Counted from the stretch's first letter, positions 27,125 to 36,435 are shown. The stretch is 64,000 bases of DNA from Capnocytophaga granulosa ATCC 51502 (GCF_000411115.1 NZ_KE150242.1:304218-368217), one strand, 5' to 3'. The notes: generated from the sequence alone by a model not told the origin. Program-made: numbers and translations.

Positions 27125-27183
27125 TTAGTTGTTAGTTATTAGTGGTTAGTGGTTAGTTTATGACATCTAATCACTAACCACTA
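27125..27183. repeat. TTAGTGG heptamer array with 12-bp stem
   Basis: Units ttagttg, ttagtta, ttagtgg, ttagtgg and ttagttt fill 27125-27159. Segment 27140-27151 is the exact reverse complement of 27172-27183. The element sits between the coiled-coil gene stop and the ffh start and may act as an intra-operon terminator or attenuator. Confidence 0.8.
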
Positions 27184-27190
27184 TACTGAA

Positions 27191-27487
27191 TTAGAATAAA
27201 TTCTTTAGTGTCTCAATTCCTTTCTGGATTCCTTCAGAGAAATTACCAGAAGAGATGTCATTGAAAGCTTTCTTAGCTTCTTCCCACTTGTCATCAGAAA
27301 CATTCTTTAAGGCTTCAAATTTTTCAGTAAGAGAGGATTTGTCCGCTAAGAGCTTGTTGATTTCTTCTTGCGCCTTTTCTTTAAGATCTCCTGTTTGGAT
27401 ACCCAAAGAGGCAGTTAGAGAATTAATTTTTTCGGTCAAAGCATTGATCTTGTCTTGTGCTTCTTTAAGGAACGCTTCTTTGTTCAT
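27191..27487 (-). CDS. small coiled-coil protein
   Basis: A 98-residue highly charged helical protein (KEAFLKEAQDKINALTEKIN, then LADKSSLTEKFEALKNVSDD), with no signal peptide, cysteine or aromatic core. It resembles the many short helical, stress-associated proteins of Bacteroidota, but no family can be named. It has its own promoter box at 27518-27525 and lies between two heptamer repeat arrays. Function unknown. Confidence 0.7.
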   Translation of the reverse strand: MNKEAFLKEAQDKINALTEKINSLTASLGIQTGDLKEKAQEEINKLLADKSSLTEKFEALKNVSDDKWEEAKKAFNDISSGNFSEGIQKGIETLKNLF

Positions 27488-27517
27488 AATCTAAAATATT
27501 TAAAAAAATTGCTGCCG

Positions 27518-27525
27518 CAAAAGTA
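27518..27525 (-). promoter_or_regulatory. promoter -7 box TACTTTTG for the coiled-coil gene
   Basis: The minus strand reads TACTTTTG, 31 bases before the ATG at 27487. Confidence 0.55.
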
Positions 27526-27534
27526 CAAATTTAA

Positions 27535-27583
27535 TTATTAATGATTAATGATTAATTGTTAATTATCAATGGTTAATTGTTAA
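27535..27583. repeat. seven tandem heptamers between lon and the coiled-coil gene
   Basis: The units ttattaa, tgattaa, tgattaa, ttgttaa, ttatcaa, tggttaa and ttgttaa run without interruption and link the TTAATGA and TTAATTG variants in one array. It starts 10 bases beyond the -7 box of the coiled-coil gene and so overlaps its -33 region. Confidence 0.85.
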
Positions 27584-27591
27584 TTGTACTT

Positions 27592-30075
27592 TTATGCGGG
27601 CGAATTGCCATTCGCCCCTATTTTATCATCAAAGGTGAAGGTCTTAGGATTCTTTACAGCTTCTTTTGTTACAGCTTTTTTGAGTACCTCTTCCATTTCG
27701 GTGACATAGTGGAAGGTAAGACCTTGGAGGTATTCTTGCTTGATTTCGTCAATGTCTTTTTCATTGTCCTTGCATAGGATAATTTCCTTGATACCTGCTC
27801 GCTTGGCAGCAAGTATTTTCTCTTTGATACCACCCACGGGGAGTACCTTACCACGGAGGGTAATCTCTCCTGTCATGGCTAGGTTCTTCTTCACCCTTCG
27901 CTGGGTCAGTACCGAGAAGAGTGAGGTCAGTAGTGCAATCCCTGCACTAGGGCCGTCCTTAGGGGTAGCACCTTCGGGGATATGGATATGGATTTTGTAT
28001 TGGTCAAAAATACGCGTATCAAGGCCAAACTGCTCGGCATGAGCCTTGATATATTCTAAGGCAATAGTGGCCGACTCCTTCATCACTGTACCTATATTTC
28101 CTGTGATAGAAAGCCCTCCGCTGCCCTTGGAGAAAGCGGATTCTATAAAGAGGATATCCCCCCCGACACTTGTCCAAGCCAATCCCGTTACCACACCTGC
28201 CACTTCATTGTTCTCATACTTATCTCGCTCGGTAGGAATACCCAATATTTTTCGGATATCTTCCAAGGAGATTTTCGGGTTGTACTCCTCATCCATGGCA
28301 ATAGCACGGGCTATATAGCGTACGATTTTAGCGATTTGCTTCTCTAAGTTTCTTACGCCCGACTCACGGGTATAGCCTTCCACAATACGCTCTATCTCTT
28401 TCTTGCCCAGCTGGATCTGCTTTTGTTCCATACCATGCTCCTTGAGTACCTTGGGCAAAAGGAAATGGCGAGCAATCTCTACCTTTTCCTCAATAGTATA
28501 GCCAGAGATGTTGATGATTTCCATTCGGTCTTTCAGGGCAGGCTGTATGGTGCTTAGGTCATTGGCTGTAGCGATAAACATCACCTTGGAGAGGTCATAA
28601 CCAATCTCAAGGAAATTGTCATAGAACTCGTTGTTTTGCTCAGGGTCAAGCACCTCTAGCATAGCAGAAGAGGGATCTCCTCCGTAGCCTTGACTGAGTT
28701 TGTCCAGCTCGTCTAATACGAAAACAGGGTTGGAAGTACCCGCTTTCTTAATCAGTTGTAGGATACGCCCAGGCATAGCCCCTATGTAGGTCTTGCGGTG
28801 TCCGCGGATCTCGGCCTCATCGCGCAAGCCACCTAGTGCCATACGTACATATTCGCGACCTAAGGCCTTGGCTATGGAGCGGCCTAAGGAGGTTTTTCCT
28901 ACCCCTGGAGGGCCATAGAGGCAGAGGATAGGCGATTTCATGTCGTTACGTAGCTTTAGTACGGCTAAGTATTCTATGATACGTCGCTTGACATCTTCCA
29001 AACCATAATGGTCTTTGTCTAATATTTTCTGTGCACGCTTGAGGTCAAACTTGTCTTTGGAATAGACACCCCAAGGCAGGTCTAAGAGTAAATCTATATA
29101 GTTGCGCTGTATGGCATAATCAGGCATCTGGGGATTGAGACGCTGGAGCTTAGCTAGTTCCTTATCAAAGTGCTTTTGAATTTTTTCATTCCATAGCTTG
29201 GTTTTGGCTTGCTCTTTGAATTTTTCTATATCCGCCTCAAAGGACTCATTGCCCAATTCCTTCTGAATGGTCTGTATCTGTTGGTGTAGGAAATAATCGC
29301 GCTGTTGCTTGTCAAAGTCCATATGGACTTTGTTCTGTATTTCCCTTCTTAGGGTTGCCTTTTGGAGTTCTACTCCAAAATACTTGATGATCGCCCAAGC
29401 ACGAGTAACCAAGCTGTTTTGCTCCAATATATCCTGTTTTTCACCTACCGATAGGGGAGAGGTAGAGGCTACATAGTTGATCAAAAAGAAATCATTGTCT
29501 ATATTTTGCAGCACAAAAGGCACTTCAAGTCCGCCAGAGGTTGTTTCTTTGGCTAATTTTAGGGAGATGTCCCTGACCACTTCCATAGTAGCGGTGAACT
29601 CCTCATCTTCTTCTTCGGGGAGTAGTTCAGGGCTTTCTTGTATCTTGGCCTTGAAGTAGGGCTGTTCCTCTACAAATTCGGTGATTTGGAAGCGGCGTGT
29701 CCCTTGTACCAAGACACTGATACTTCCATCAGGAATCTTGAGAATCTTGATGATACGCGCCACCACTCCTATACTGTAGAAGTCCTCTTTGCTGGGTGCA
29801 TCATTGTCGTTGCGCTGGCTGACCACTCCTATCAGGCGCTCCTTTTTGGCATCATTGATAAGTTCCAAAGAGGCCTCTCGCTTGATAGAAATCGGCATAA
29901 TCACCCCAGGGAAGAGCACCGTATTCTTCAAGGGAAGTATAGGGAGCACTTCAGGTAGTGGCGCATCGGTATGATCTTCCTCCATCTCCTCTTCATCTCG
30001 CTGATGAGGGATGGCTATGATTTTCGCATCTTCAAGATGGTCTTCTAAAAGACTGTCAAAATTTCCTATTTTCAT
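27592..30075 (-). CDS. lon: ATP-dependent protease Lon
   Basis: An 827-residue Lon protease. It has an N-terminal LON substrate-binding domain (EVLPILPLKNTVLFPGVIMP at about 43-62), a helical linker, an AAA+ domain with Walker A GPPGVGKTSLG and Walker B FVLDELDKLS, and a C-terminal protease domain with the Ser-Lys dyad in PKDGPSAGIA and AAKRAGIKEII. It degrades misfolded and regulatory proteins in the cytoplasm. The last codons (GANGNSPA) are encoded by a gggcgaat palindrome that also occurs near 33900, so the extreme C-terminus appears to come from a repeat that invaded the stop region. prfC lies upstream on the same strand. Confidence 0.96.
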   Translation of the reverse strand: MKIGNFDSLLEDHLEDAKIIAIPHQRDEEEMEEDHTDAPLPEVLPILPLKNTVLFPGVIMPISIKREASLELINDAKKERLIGVVSQRNDNDAPSKEDFYSIGVVARIIKILKIPDGSISVLVQGTRRFQITEFVEEQPYFKAKIQESPELLPEEEDEEFTATMEVVRDISLKLAKETTSGGLEVPFVLQNIDNDFFLINYVASTSPLSVGEKQDILEQNSLVTRAWAIIKYFGVELQKATLRREIQNKVHMDFDKQQRDYFLHQQIQTIQKELGNESFEADIEKFKEQAKTKLWNEKIQKHFDKELAKLQRLNPQMPDYAIQRNYIDLLLDLPWGVYSKDKFDLKRAQKILDKDHYGLEDVKRRIIEYLAVLKLRNDMKSPILCLYGPPGVGKTSLGRSIAKALGREYVRMALGGLRDEAEIRGHRKTYIGAMPGRILQLIKKAGTSNPVFVLDELDKLSQGYGGDPSSAMLEVLDPEQNNEFYDNFLEIGYDLSKVMFIATANDLSTIQPALKDRMEIINISGYTIEEKVEIARHFLLPKVLKEHGMEQKQIQLGKKEIERIVEGYTRESGVRNLEKQIAKIVRYIARAIAMDEEYNPKISLEDIRKILGIPTERDKYENNEVAGVVTGLAWTSVGGDILFIESAFSKGSGGLSITGNIGTVMKESATIALEYIKAHAEQFGLDTRIFDQYKIHIHIPEGATPKDGPSAGIALLTSLFSVLTQRRVKKNLAMTGEITLRGKVLPVGGIKEKILAAKRAGIKEIILCKDNEKDIDEIKQEYLQGLTFHYVTEMEEVLKKAVTKEAVKNPKTFTFDDKIGANGNSPA
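27598..27617. repeat. gggcgaat palindrome, copy 1 (inside the lon 3' end)
   Basis: gggcgaattgccattcgccc is a perfect 8-bp inverted repeat with a 4-base centre. A near copy lies at 33894-33913. It is much more GC-rich than its surroundings. Confidence 0.75.
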
Positions 30076-30105
30076 GAAATATTTTCGCTAAAACATGTAA
30101 TATTG

Positions 30106-30276
30106 TCAGTTTTTTCTTCTTGCTTCTACAATAAAGTAAAATAGAAAAATGCAAACAACTGATAAACAGTATAGTATGATATATGCTATAAACTGACCCC
30201 TATAAAGAGCAATTAATATGCCAAAAATGATTAGAAAGCAAGGATTCTCTCTCTTGGAGTTAATACCTCCCTTAGT
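30106..30276 (-). other. 56-codon hydrophobic open frame without a normal start
   Basis: Between the prfC stop and the lon start, the minus strand is open for 56 codons and would encode two hydrophobic segments (CFLIIFGILIALYRG, then FIAYIILYCLSVVCIFLFYF) ending EARRKN before a TGA. It contains no ATG, GTG or TTG in a useful place; a GGAGGT stands directly before an ATT codon at 30264-30262. It may be a gene using a rare start, or a decayed small membrane protein. Confidence 0.3.
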
Positions 30277-31867
30277 TTAAAAATTCTGAAGTGAAATGTA
30301 GCTTCAGTTGTGGATATTTTTGCTTGACCATTTCTATAGAAAAAGCTGAATCGGCCAAAAAGACCAATTGCCCTTGCTTGTCACGAGCTAAGAATTTTTG
30401 TTTGACACGTAAGAAATCCAAGTAATCAGGGTCTTTAGGGTTTTCAGGGGCTTCCACCCAACAGGCTTTGTAGATAGGGAAATTCTCATAGCTACACTTA
30501 GCCCCATATTCGTGCTCTAATCGGTATTGGATAACCTCATACTGGAGCGCACCTACGGTACCGATGACCTTTCGCCCGTTGAAGTCCAAGGTGAAGAGCT
30601 GGGCAACCCCTTCGTCCATAAGCTGGTCTATACCTTTCTCTAACTGCTTGGACTTGAGCGGATCGGCGTTGTTGATATAGCGGAAGTGCTCAGGGGAGAA
30701 GCTTGGTATACCTCTGAAATGGAGTACCTCACCCTCTGTCAGGGTGTCACCTATCTTGAAGTTGCCTGTATCATGTAGGCCAACGATGTCTCCCGCGTAG
30801 GAAATATCCACTACTTCTTTCTTTTCGGCAAAGAAAGCATTGGGACTGGAGAACTTGAGTTTCTTACCCAAACGGGTATGTAAATAAGGTTTGTTGCGCT
30901 CGAAGCTACCCGAAACGATTTTCACAAAAGCCAAGCGGTCGCGATGGTTAGGATCCATATTGGCATGTATCTTAAAGACAAAGCCTGTAAAAGCCTTTTC
31001 ATTGGGCTGTACCAAGCGCTCTTCGCTAGCCTTGGGTAGGGGAGATGGGGCAATCTCTACAAAGCAGTCCAAGAGTTCCCTCACCCCAAAGTTGTTCAAG
31101 GCAGAGCCAAAGAAGACAGGTTGTTGAGCACCACTGAGATAGGCTGCGCGGTCAAAGGCGGGATATACTTCATAGACCAGCTCCAAATCATTGCGAAGGG
31201 TAGCGGCTGACTGTTCGGAAATCAGCTGCTCTAATTCGGGGCTATTGATGTCGCTAAAGGAAATAGTTTCTTCTATATTCTTACGGCTGTCTCCTGAGAA
31301 AAGGTTGATGTTCTTTTCCCATATATTGTAGATCCCCTTGAAGTCGTAGCCCATACCAATGGGAAAGCTCAAAGGGGTTACATGTAGTCCTAATTTTTGT
31401 TCCACCTCGTCCAAAAGGTCAAAGGCATCTTTCCCTTCACGGTCGAGCTTATTGATAAAGACAATCATAGGGATATTGCGCATACGGCATACCTCTACCA
31501 GCTTTTCGGTTTGTTCCTCCACCCCTTTGGCTACGTCAATTACCACAATCACGCTATCTACAGCGGTAAGAGTACGGAAGGTATCTTCGGCAAAATCCTT
31601 GTGACCAGGTGTGTCCAAGATATTGATTTTATGTTCCTTGTAATTGAAAGCCAAAACAGAGGTAGCCACCGAGATACCACGCTGGCGTTCTATCTCCATA
31701 AAGTCGGAAGTAGCTCCCTTTTTAATCTTGTTGGATTTCACAGCTCCAGCCTCCTGAATAGCCCCCCCGAAGAGGAGTAGCTTCTCGGTAAGGGTTGTTT
31801 TCCCCGCATCAGGGTGCGAGATAATGCCGAAAGTACGGCGCTTTTGTATTTCTGTTTCTAAAGACAC
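30272..31867 (-). CDS. prfC: peptide chain release factor 3
   Basis: A 531-residue translational GTPase. The G domain starts with IISHPDAGKTTLTEKLL, then SDFMEIERQRGISVATS, LDTPGHKDFAEDTFRTL and FINKLDRE. The C-terminal half has the RF3 type of domains, with DRLAFVKIVSGSFERN and IGTVGALQYEVIQYRLE. It removes RF1 and RF2 from the ribosome after peptide release. It lies downstream of the M3 peptidase gene on the same strand, separated by a heptamer repeat, and upstream of lon by about 200 bases. Confidence 0.96.
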   Translation of the reverse strand: MSLETEIQKRRTFGIISHPDAGKTTLTEKLLLFGGAIQEAGAVKSNKIKKGATSDFMEIERQRGISVATSVLAFNYKEHKINILDTPGHKDFAEDTFRTLTAVDSVIVVIDVAKGVEEQTEKLVEVCRMRNIPMIVFINKLDREGKDAFDLLDEVEQKLGLHVTPLSFPIGMGYDFKGIYNIWEKNINLFSGDSRKNIEETISFSDINSPELEQLISEQSAATLRNDLELVYEVYPAFDRAAYLSGAQQPVFFGSALNNFGVRELLDCFVEIAPSPLPKASEERLVQPNEKAFTGFVFKIHANMDPNHRDRLAFVKIVSGSFERNKPYLHTRLGKKLKFSSPNAFFAEKKEVVDISYAGDIVGLHDTGNFKIGDTLTEGEVLHFRGIPSFSPEHFRYINNADPLKSKQLEKGIDQLMDEGVAQLFTLDFNGRKVIGTVGALQYEVIQYRLEHEYGAKCSYENFPIYKACWVEAPENPKDPDYLDFLRVKQKFLARDKQGQLVFLADSAFSIEMVKQKYPQLKLHFTSEFLN

Positions 31868-31871
31868 TTTT

Positions 31872-31906
31872 TTAATTGTTAATTGTCAATTGTTAATTGT
31901 TAATTT
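31872..31906. repeat. TTAATTG heptamer array before prfC
   Basis: Five units: ttaattg, ttaattg, tcaattg, ttaattg, ttaattt. It begins 5 bases before the prfC start codon (minus strand) and so occupies its leader. Confidence 0.8.
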
Positions 31907-31931
31907 TTTATTGCTCTTCACTTTTCATTTT

Positions 31932-33878
31932 TCACTCTTCACTTACCATTAATTTGATCATTTCTTGGTATTCTTTTGTGTTTCCTTGAGAAAGGACGAG
32001 CTTTCTAAGGCGTTCCCCGTTGTGGCGAGTCAGACCGCCATGAGTCTCAAACCAGTGATAGATCTCTTGGGCGAGGATTTCCGAATATTGGTAAGCATAA
32101 TAGCCTGCGGCATAGCCACCACCGAAGATATGGGAGAAGTACAAGGAACGATAACGCACAGGCACTTCCTTGGGAAAGCGCTCAGTAGCAGTGGCCTCAA
32201 AGGGAGCTACCGCTGTGATGTGGCCCTCGGCAGGGAGGGTATGCCACTGCATATCCAAATAGGCAGAGGCCAAAACTTCGCCAAATCTATAGCCATGATT
32301 AAAGTCTCTGGAGTTCTTGATCTTGGTTATAAGCTCCTCACTAATAACCTCTTGAGTGAGGTAATGGTGAGCATAATGGGGGAGTACCTGCTCATGTAGT
32401 GCCCAATACTCATTGAACTGAGAGGGAAACTCCACAAAGTCTCTCGCTACAGCTGTTCCTGCAAGAGTGGCATATTGCTGCTCTGCAAAGAAAGCATGCA
32501 AGGCATGGCCAAACTCATGAAAGAGCGTTTCTACCTCGCTATAGGTAAGCAGACAAGGGAGCGTCTCGGTAGGAGGGGTATAGTTGCATACATTATAAAT
32601 CACGGGCTTTTGGCCAAAGAGCTTGGAAGGGGTAACCAGCTCACTCATCCAAGCCCCTCCACGCTTGCTCTCACGTGTGTAGAAGTCTCCATAGTAGAGA
32701 CCTAAGGGGCGGCCGTCGGCTTCAAAAAGCTCATAGACTACCACATCGGGGTGATATACAGGTAGGTCGGTACGCCTTTTGAAAGTAATACCATAGAGGC
32801 AAGTAGCCGCGTGGAAAACGCCTTTTTCCAAGACATTGAAGAGTTCGAAATAAGGCTTGAGTTCGTTCTCATCTAAATCATATTGGCTCTTGCGTAGCTT
32901 CTCACTATAATAATCCCAGTTGTGGGGTGCTATATCCTCTCGCTGTGCGATTGTTTTAAGAGCCTCAAGATCTTGTTGTATCCTTTCCAAGGTAGGAGGA
33001 ATCCATTTTTCAAAGAAGTCCCTCACTGTCTCAGCAGTCTTGGCCATGCTTTTTTGCAAAGACCATTCAGCATAGTTTTGATAACCCAAAAGAGCCGCTT
33101 TTTGCTGTCGCAAAGCAATGATTTTTAGCACAATAGGTTCTGTAGCATGGGCGCCCTTGGTAGCTCTGTGCCATGATTGCTCGAAGAGCAGGCGGCGAGT
33201 CTCTTCGTTATCCAATCGGGAGAGCAGCGGCTGCTGTGTGGTATTGGTCAAGGCAATCTTCCAACTGCCATCAGGCTGCTTAAGAGCTTGTTTCTCTTCA
33301 GGGGAAAGGCCAGCAAGCCCCTCCTCTTGGGTGAGGATAAGGGCAGCTTCCTTCCTAGCTTGCAAGGTATGGTAATTAAAGTCATTCTCCAAGGTAGCCA
33401 ATTGGCTATTGAGCTGCTTAAGGCTTGCTTTTCCCTCTGCGGAAAGGTTAGCCCCACGAAGTAGGAAGAGGTCATAGTAGTGCTCTAAGAGCTTTAGTGA
33501 TTCGGCGTCTAAGCCTAGGGTAGTACGTACCTTGTAGAGCGCCTGTACCCGCTCAAAGAGCTTGTCATTGAGATAGATACTATCCTCTTGGGCAGCCAAT
33601 AGGGGTAGTATTTCCTTTTCTGTTTGCTGAAGTACCTCATTGGTATCTGCTCCAGCAAGGGCGAAAAAGAGGTTACTCACCCTTAGCAATGCTTCCCCGC
33701 TTTTCTCCAAAGCAAGGATCGTATTGGCAAAGCTGGCAGGGGAAGTATCCTCCACAATAGCTGTGATAGCTGCTTGTTGTTCAGAGATGGCCTCTTGTAG
33801 AGCAGGGGCGAAGTCTTCACTTTTTATTTGTGAGAAATCAGGTGCCTCATAGGCAAGTGTACTTTTTTGTAATAACAT
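31932..33878 (-). CDS. M3 family metallopeptidase (oligopeptidase A/Dcp type)
   Basis: A 648-residue protein from the ATG at 33878 (MLLQKSTLAYEAPDF). An in-frame ATG at 33926 is rejected because the extra 16 codons are made of the gggcgaat repeat. The zinc site is LFHEFGHALHAFF, with the third ligand in the following helix, as in thimet-type peptidases, and the C-terminal catalytic region (YFSHIFGGGYAAGYYAYQYSE) fits the family. No signal peptide is visible, so it acts on oligopeptides in the cytoplasm. It is the first gene of the minus-strand run leading to prfC and lon. Confidence 0.93.
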   Translation of the reverse strand: MLLQKSTLAYEAPDFSQIKSEDFAPALQEAISEQQAAITAIVEDTSPASFANTILALEKSGEALLRVSNLFFALAGADTNEVLQQTEKEILPLLAAQEDSIYLNDKLFERVQALYKVRTTLGLDAESLKLLEHYYDLFLLRGANLSAEGKASLKQLNSQLATLENDFNYHTLQARKEAALILTQEEGLAGLSPEEKQALKQPDGSWKIALTNTTQQPLLSRLDNEETRRLLFEQSWHRATKGAHATEPIVLKIIALRQQKAALLGYQNYAEWSLQKSMAKTAETVRDFFEKWIPPTLERIQQDLEALKTIAQREDIAPHNWDYYSEKLRKSQYDLDENELKPYFELFNVLEKGVFHAATCLYGITFKRRTDLPVYHPDVVVYELFEADGRPLGLYYGDFYTRESKRGGAWMSELVTPSKLFGQKPVIYNVCNYTPPTETLPCLLTYSEVETLFHEFGHALHAFFAEQQYATLAGTAVARDFVEFPSQFNEYWALHEQVLPHYAHHYLTQEVISEELITKIKNSRDFNHGYRFGEVLASAYLDMQWHTLPAEGHITAVAPFEATATERFPKEVPVRYRSLYFSHIFGGGYAAGYYAYQYSEILAQEIYHWFETHGGLTRHNGERLRKLVLSQGNTKEYQEMIKLMVSEE

Positions 33879-33893
33879 ATTCCGTTGTTGTAG

Positions 33894-33913
33894 GGGCAAA
33901 TGGCAATTCGCCC
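33894..33913. repeat. gggcgaat palindrome, copy 2 (before the M3 peptidase start)
   Basis: gggcaaatggcaattcgccc differs from a perfect palindrome at one stem position and, read on the other strand, closely matches the copy at 27598-27617. It lies 15 bases upstream of the chosen start codon and is flanked by gtag on one side. Confidence 0.65.
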
Positions 33914-33972
33914 TCATTGTTTTCATTGGTAAATTGTCTCATTGTCTCATTGACACATTAGTAAAATAGTTG

Positions 33973-33980
33973 TACCTTTG
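33973..33980 (+). promoter_or_regulatory. promoter TTG-N20-TACCTTTG for the GT2 gene
   Basis: A full -7 box TACCTTTG with TTG at 33950-33952 exactly 20 bases upstream. It decides the start of the next gene as the ATG at 34000, because a possible TTG start at 33970 would lie inside the promoter. Confidence 0.75.
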
Positions 33981-33999
33981 CCCCCATATTTATAAAATA

Positions 34000-34749
34000 A
34001 TGAATACGGCTTTAGTTGAGACTTTTTCCGATAGCTTAGTGATTATCCCTACCTACAATGAGATAGAGAATATAGAGAGTATCATACGGGTAACCCTTCT
34101 GCAGGCACATCATTTTGATGTACTGATTGTAGATGATAACTCTCCCGATGGGACAGCCCTAAGAGTAAGGCAATTGCAACAAGAGTTCCCTGACAGACTG
34201 TTCCTTGCGGAGCGTACAGAGAAGACAGGACTTGGTACAGCCTATATACATGGATTCCTCTGGGGACTTCACAGTAAAAAAAGGTACGACTATTTCTTTG
34301 AAATGGACGCCGATTTTTCTCACAATCCCTCTGACCTCATACGTCTATACAGAACTTGTAAGGAGCAACATGCCGATATGGCCATTGGCTCTCGCTACGT
34401 AAAGGGGGTCAATGTAGTCAATTGGCCACTTAGGCGAGTATTGCTTTCCTATGGAGCTTCTTTCTATGTAAAACTTATCACAGGAATGAGGGTACAAGAT
34501 CCTACTGCGGGTTTTGTCTGTTACAAGCGAAAGGTCTTAGAGAGTATTGACTTTGACAAGATAAAATTCGTAGGCTATGCCTTCCAAATAGAGATGAAAT
34601 ACAAAGCCTACGTAAAGAAATTTCACCTTTCAGAGGTCTCTATCGTCTTCACCGACCGCGTACGAGGCAAATCCAAAATGAATGCCTCCATTATCCGCGA
34701 GGCTATCTTTGGGGTCATCGCCATGAGAATCAGACAGATCTTTTCTTAA
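34000..34749 (+). CDS. polyprenol-phosphate mannosyltransferase-like GT2 glycosyltransferase
   Basis: A 249-residue GT2 enzyme. VIIPTYNEIENIESII, VDDNSPDGTA, the metal-binding MDADFSHNP and the late TGMRVQDPTAGFVCYKR region match dolichol/polyprenol-phosphate mannose synthases of the single-domain type. The C-terminus lacks membrane helices. It would transfer mannose from GDP-mannose to a lipid carrier at the inner face of the inner membrane. ManC at 59503 could supply GDP-mannose. The start at 34000 follows the promoter box by 19 bases. The stop codon is inside a heptamer array. Confidence 0.9.
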   Translation: MNTALVETFSDSLVIIPTYNEIENIESIIRVTLLQAHHFDVLIVDDNSPDGTALRVRQLQQEFPDRLFLAERTEKTGLGTAYIHGFLWGLHSKKRYDYFFEMDADFSHNPSDLIRLYRTCKEQHADMAIGSRYVKGVNVVNWPLRRVLLSYGASFYVKLITGMRVQDPTAGFVCYKRKVLESIDFDKIKFVGYAFQIEMKYKAYVKKFHLSEVSIVFTDRVRGKSKMNASIIREAIFGVIAMRIRQIFS

Positions 34750-34822
34750 TGATTAATGTTTAATGATCAATGATTAATCATTATTGGCATTAACCATTAG
34801 TCACTAGTCATTAGTCACTATT
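34746..34822. repeat. eleven tandem heptamers filling a convergent gene boundary
   Basis: The units run ttaatga, ttaatgt, ttaatga, tcaatga, ttaatca, ttattgg, cattaac, cattagt, cactagt, cattagt, cactatt. The array starts at the GT2 stop codon and ends on the proS stop codon. The 14-mer attattggcattaa at its centre is the reverse complement of one in the array at 17979-18085. Confidence 0.9.
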
Positions 34823-36299
34823 AATATGCCTTAGCGAATAGCACTCTTCCCTTAGAAGGTTTGCCCGAATAGATGCAGGTGCCTGCTTCTTCCTTTTGGT
34901 CTAAGGGAATACAACGAATGGTTGCTTGGGTCTCTTCCTTGATTTTGGCTTCTGTTTCAGGGGTACCGTCCCAGTGAGCAGAGAGGAACCCGCCCTTGTT
35001 TTCTAAAACTTCCTTAAACTCTTCATAACTATTGACCTCGGTGATATGACTATCGCGATAAGCCAAAGCCTTTTGGTATATATTGGTTTGTATATCTTTT
35101 AGCAGCTGTTCTATATGAGTGATGATGTTGTCCCCTGATACACTTTCTTTGGTAAGGGTATCGCGGCGAGCCACTTCATAAGTATTATTTTCCAAATCAC
35201 GTTGTCCCACAGCTAAGCGTACAGGTATTCCCTTGAGTTCGTATTCGTGGAACTTGAACCCAGGTTTTTGAGTGTCATCATCGTCAAATTTTACAGCGAT
35301 ATTGCGCTCTTTCAGTGCCTGCATAAGAGGGCTTATTCGCTCACGTATAGCCTGTAGTTGCTCTTCTCCCTTGTATATAGGCACAATCACCACTTGTATA
35401 GGAGCTAACAGAGGAGGCAATACCAGACCATTGTCATCACTATGGCTCATGATTAGCGCCCCCATAAGGCGGGTAGAAACACCCCAAGAACTTGCCCATA
35501 CGTATTCGAGAGCGCCCTCTTTGGTAGCATATTTTACATCAAAGGCCTTGGCAAAGTTCTGCCCTAAGAAGTGGGAAGTACCAGCTTGTAAGGCTTTTCC
35601 GTCCTGCATAAGGGCTTCTATACAATAAGTATCATCGGCACCTGCAAAGCGTTCAGTTTCGGTCTTTCTACCTCTTACCACAGGCACACCCATATACTGT
35701 TCTACGAAAGTGGCATATACCTCATTCATCTTCTGTGCTTCTTCTACAGCCTCCGCTTGGGTAGCATGGGCAGTATGTCCCTCTTGCCAAAGGAACTCAG
35801 CGGTACGCAAGAATAGGCGTGTACGCATCTCCCAGCGCACTACATTCGCCCATTGGTTGATAAGGATTGGAAGGTCGCGGTAGGACTGTATCCAAGTCTT
35901 ATAGGTATTCCAAATAATCGCCTCGCTGGTAGGGCGTACAATCAGCTCTTCTTCTAGCTTGGCCTGAGGATCTACCATGAGTTTGCCCTTTTGGTTAGGA
36001 TCAGCTTTAAGGCGGTAGTGGGTAACTACGGCACACTCCTTGGCAAAACCTTCTGCATTTTTCTCTTCCGCTTCAAAATAACTTTTGGGAACAAAAATAG
36101 GAAAATAGGCATTCTGATGGCCTGTATCCTTAAACATTTTGTCTAAAATATCACGCATACGCTCCCAAATGGCATAGCCATAGGGCTTGATAACCATACA
36201 GCCACGCACACCCGAACTCTCGGCAAGCCCAGCTTTTACAACGAGTTCATTATACCACTTGGAATAATCTTCTGCTCTTGATGTTAAATTTTTACTCAT
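34821..36299 (-). CDS. proS: proline--tRNA ligase (short, eukaryote/archaea-like type)
   Basis: A 492-residue class II synthetase from the ATG at 36299 ([20 protein letters not shown]). A longer frame to 36455 is rejected because it would place a hydrophobic stretch in front of the conserved start and cross the promoter. Motif 2 lies in [32 protein letters not shown] and motif 3 in the [14 protein letters not shown] region. The C-terminal domain ends in GRVLFAKAY. It lacks the long editing insert of the E. coli type and charges tRNA-Pro. It has its own promoter and ends at the heptamer array shared with the GT2 gene. Confidence 0.95.
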   Translation of the reverse strand: MSKNLTSRAEDYSKWYNELVVKAGLAESSGVRGCMVIKPYGYAIWERMRDILDKMFKDTGHQNAYFPIFVPKSYFEAEEKNAEGFAKECAVVTHYRLKADPNQKGKLMVDPQAKLEEELIVRPTSEAIIWNTYKTWIQSYRDLPILINQWANVVRWEMRTRLFLRTAEFLWQEGHTAHATQAEAVEEAQKMNEVYATFVEQYMGVPVVRGRKTETERFAGADDTYCIEALMQDGKALQAGTSHFLGQNFAKAFDVKYATKEGALEYVWASSWGVSTRLMGALIMSHSDDNGLVLPPLLAPIQVVIVPIYKGEEQLQAIRERISPLMQALKERNIAVKFDDDDTQKPGFKFHEYELKGIPVRLAVGQRDLENNTYEVARRDTLTKESVSGDNIITHIEQLLKDIQTNIYQKALAYRDSHITEVNSYEEFKEVLENKGGFLSAHWDGTPETEAKIKEETQATIRCIPLDQKEEAGTCIYSGKPSKGRVLFAKAY

Positions 36300-36335
36300 A
36301 CTAAAATCTTTGGCACAAAAATTGTACTTTGTGTG

Positions 36336-36343
36336 CAAAAGTA
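36336..36343 (-). promoter_or_regulatory. promoter -7 box TACTTTTG for proS
   Basis: The minus strand reads TACTTTTG, 37 bases before the ATG at 36299. This supports the shorter proS start. Confidence 0.6.
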
Positions 36344-36435
36344 CAAAATAATTTTGGAAATGCACTCCTTTTGCAGGGGGGAATTTTACAAAATAAACAA
36401 AAGTACTGATAATCAACAAACTAAATAATATTGTT

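Noticed and set aside
33879..33926. N-terminal extension of the M3 peptidase from an upstream ATG
   Set aside because: The extra codons are made of the gggcgaat repeat; the family start fits the ATG at 33878.
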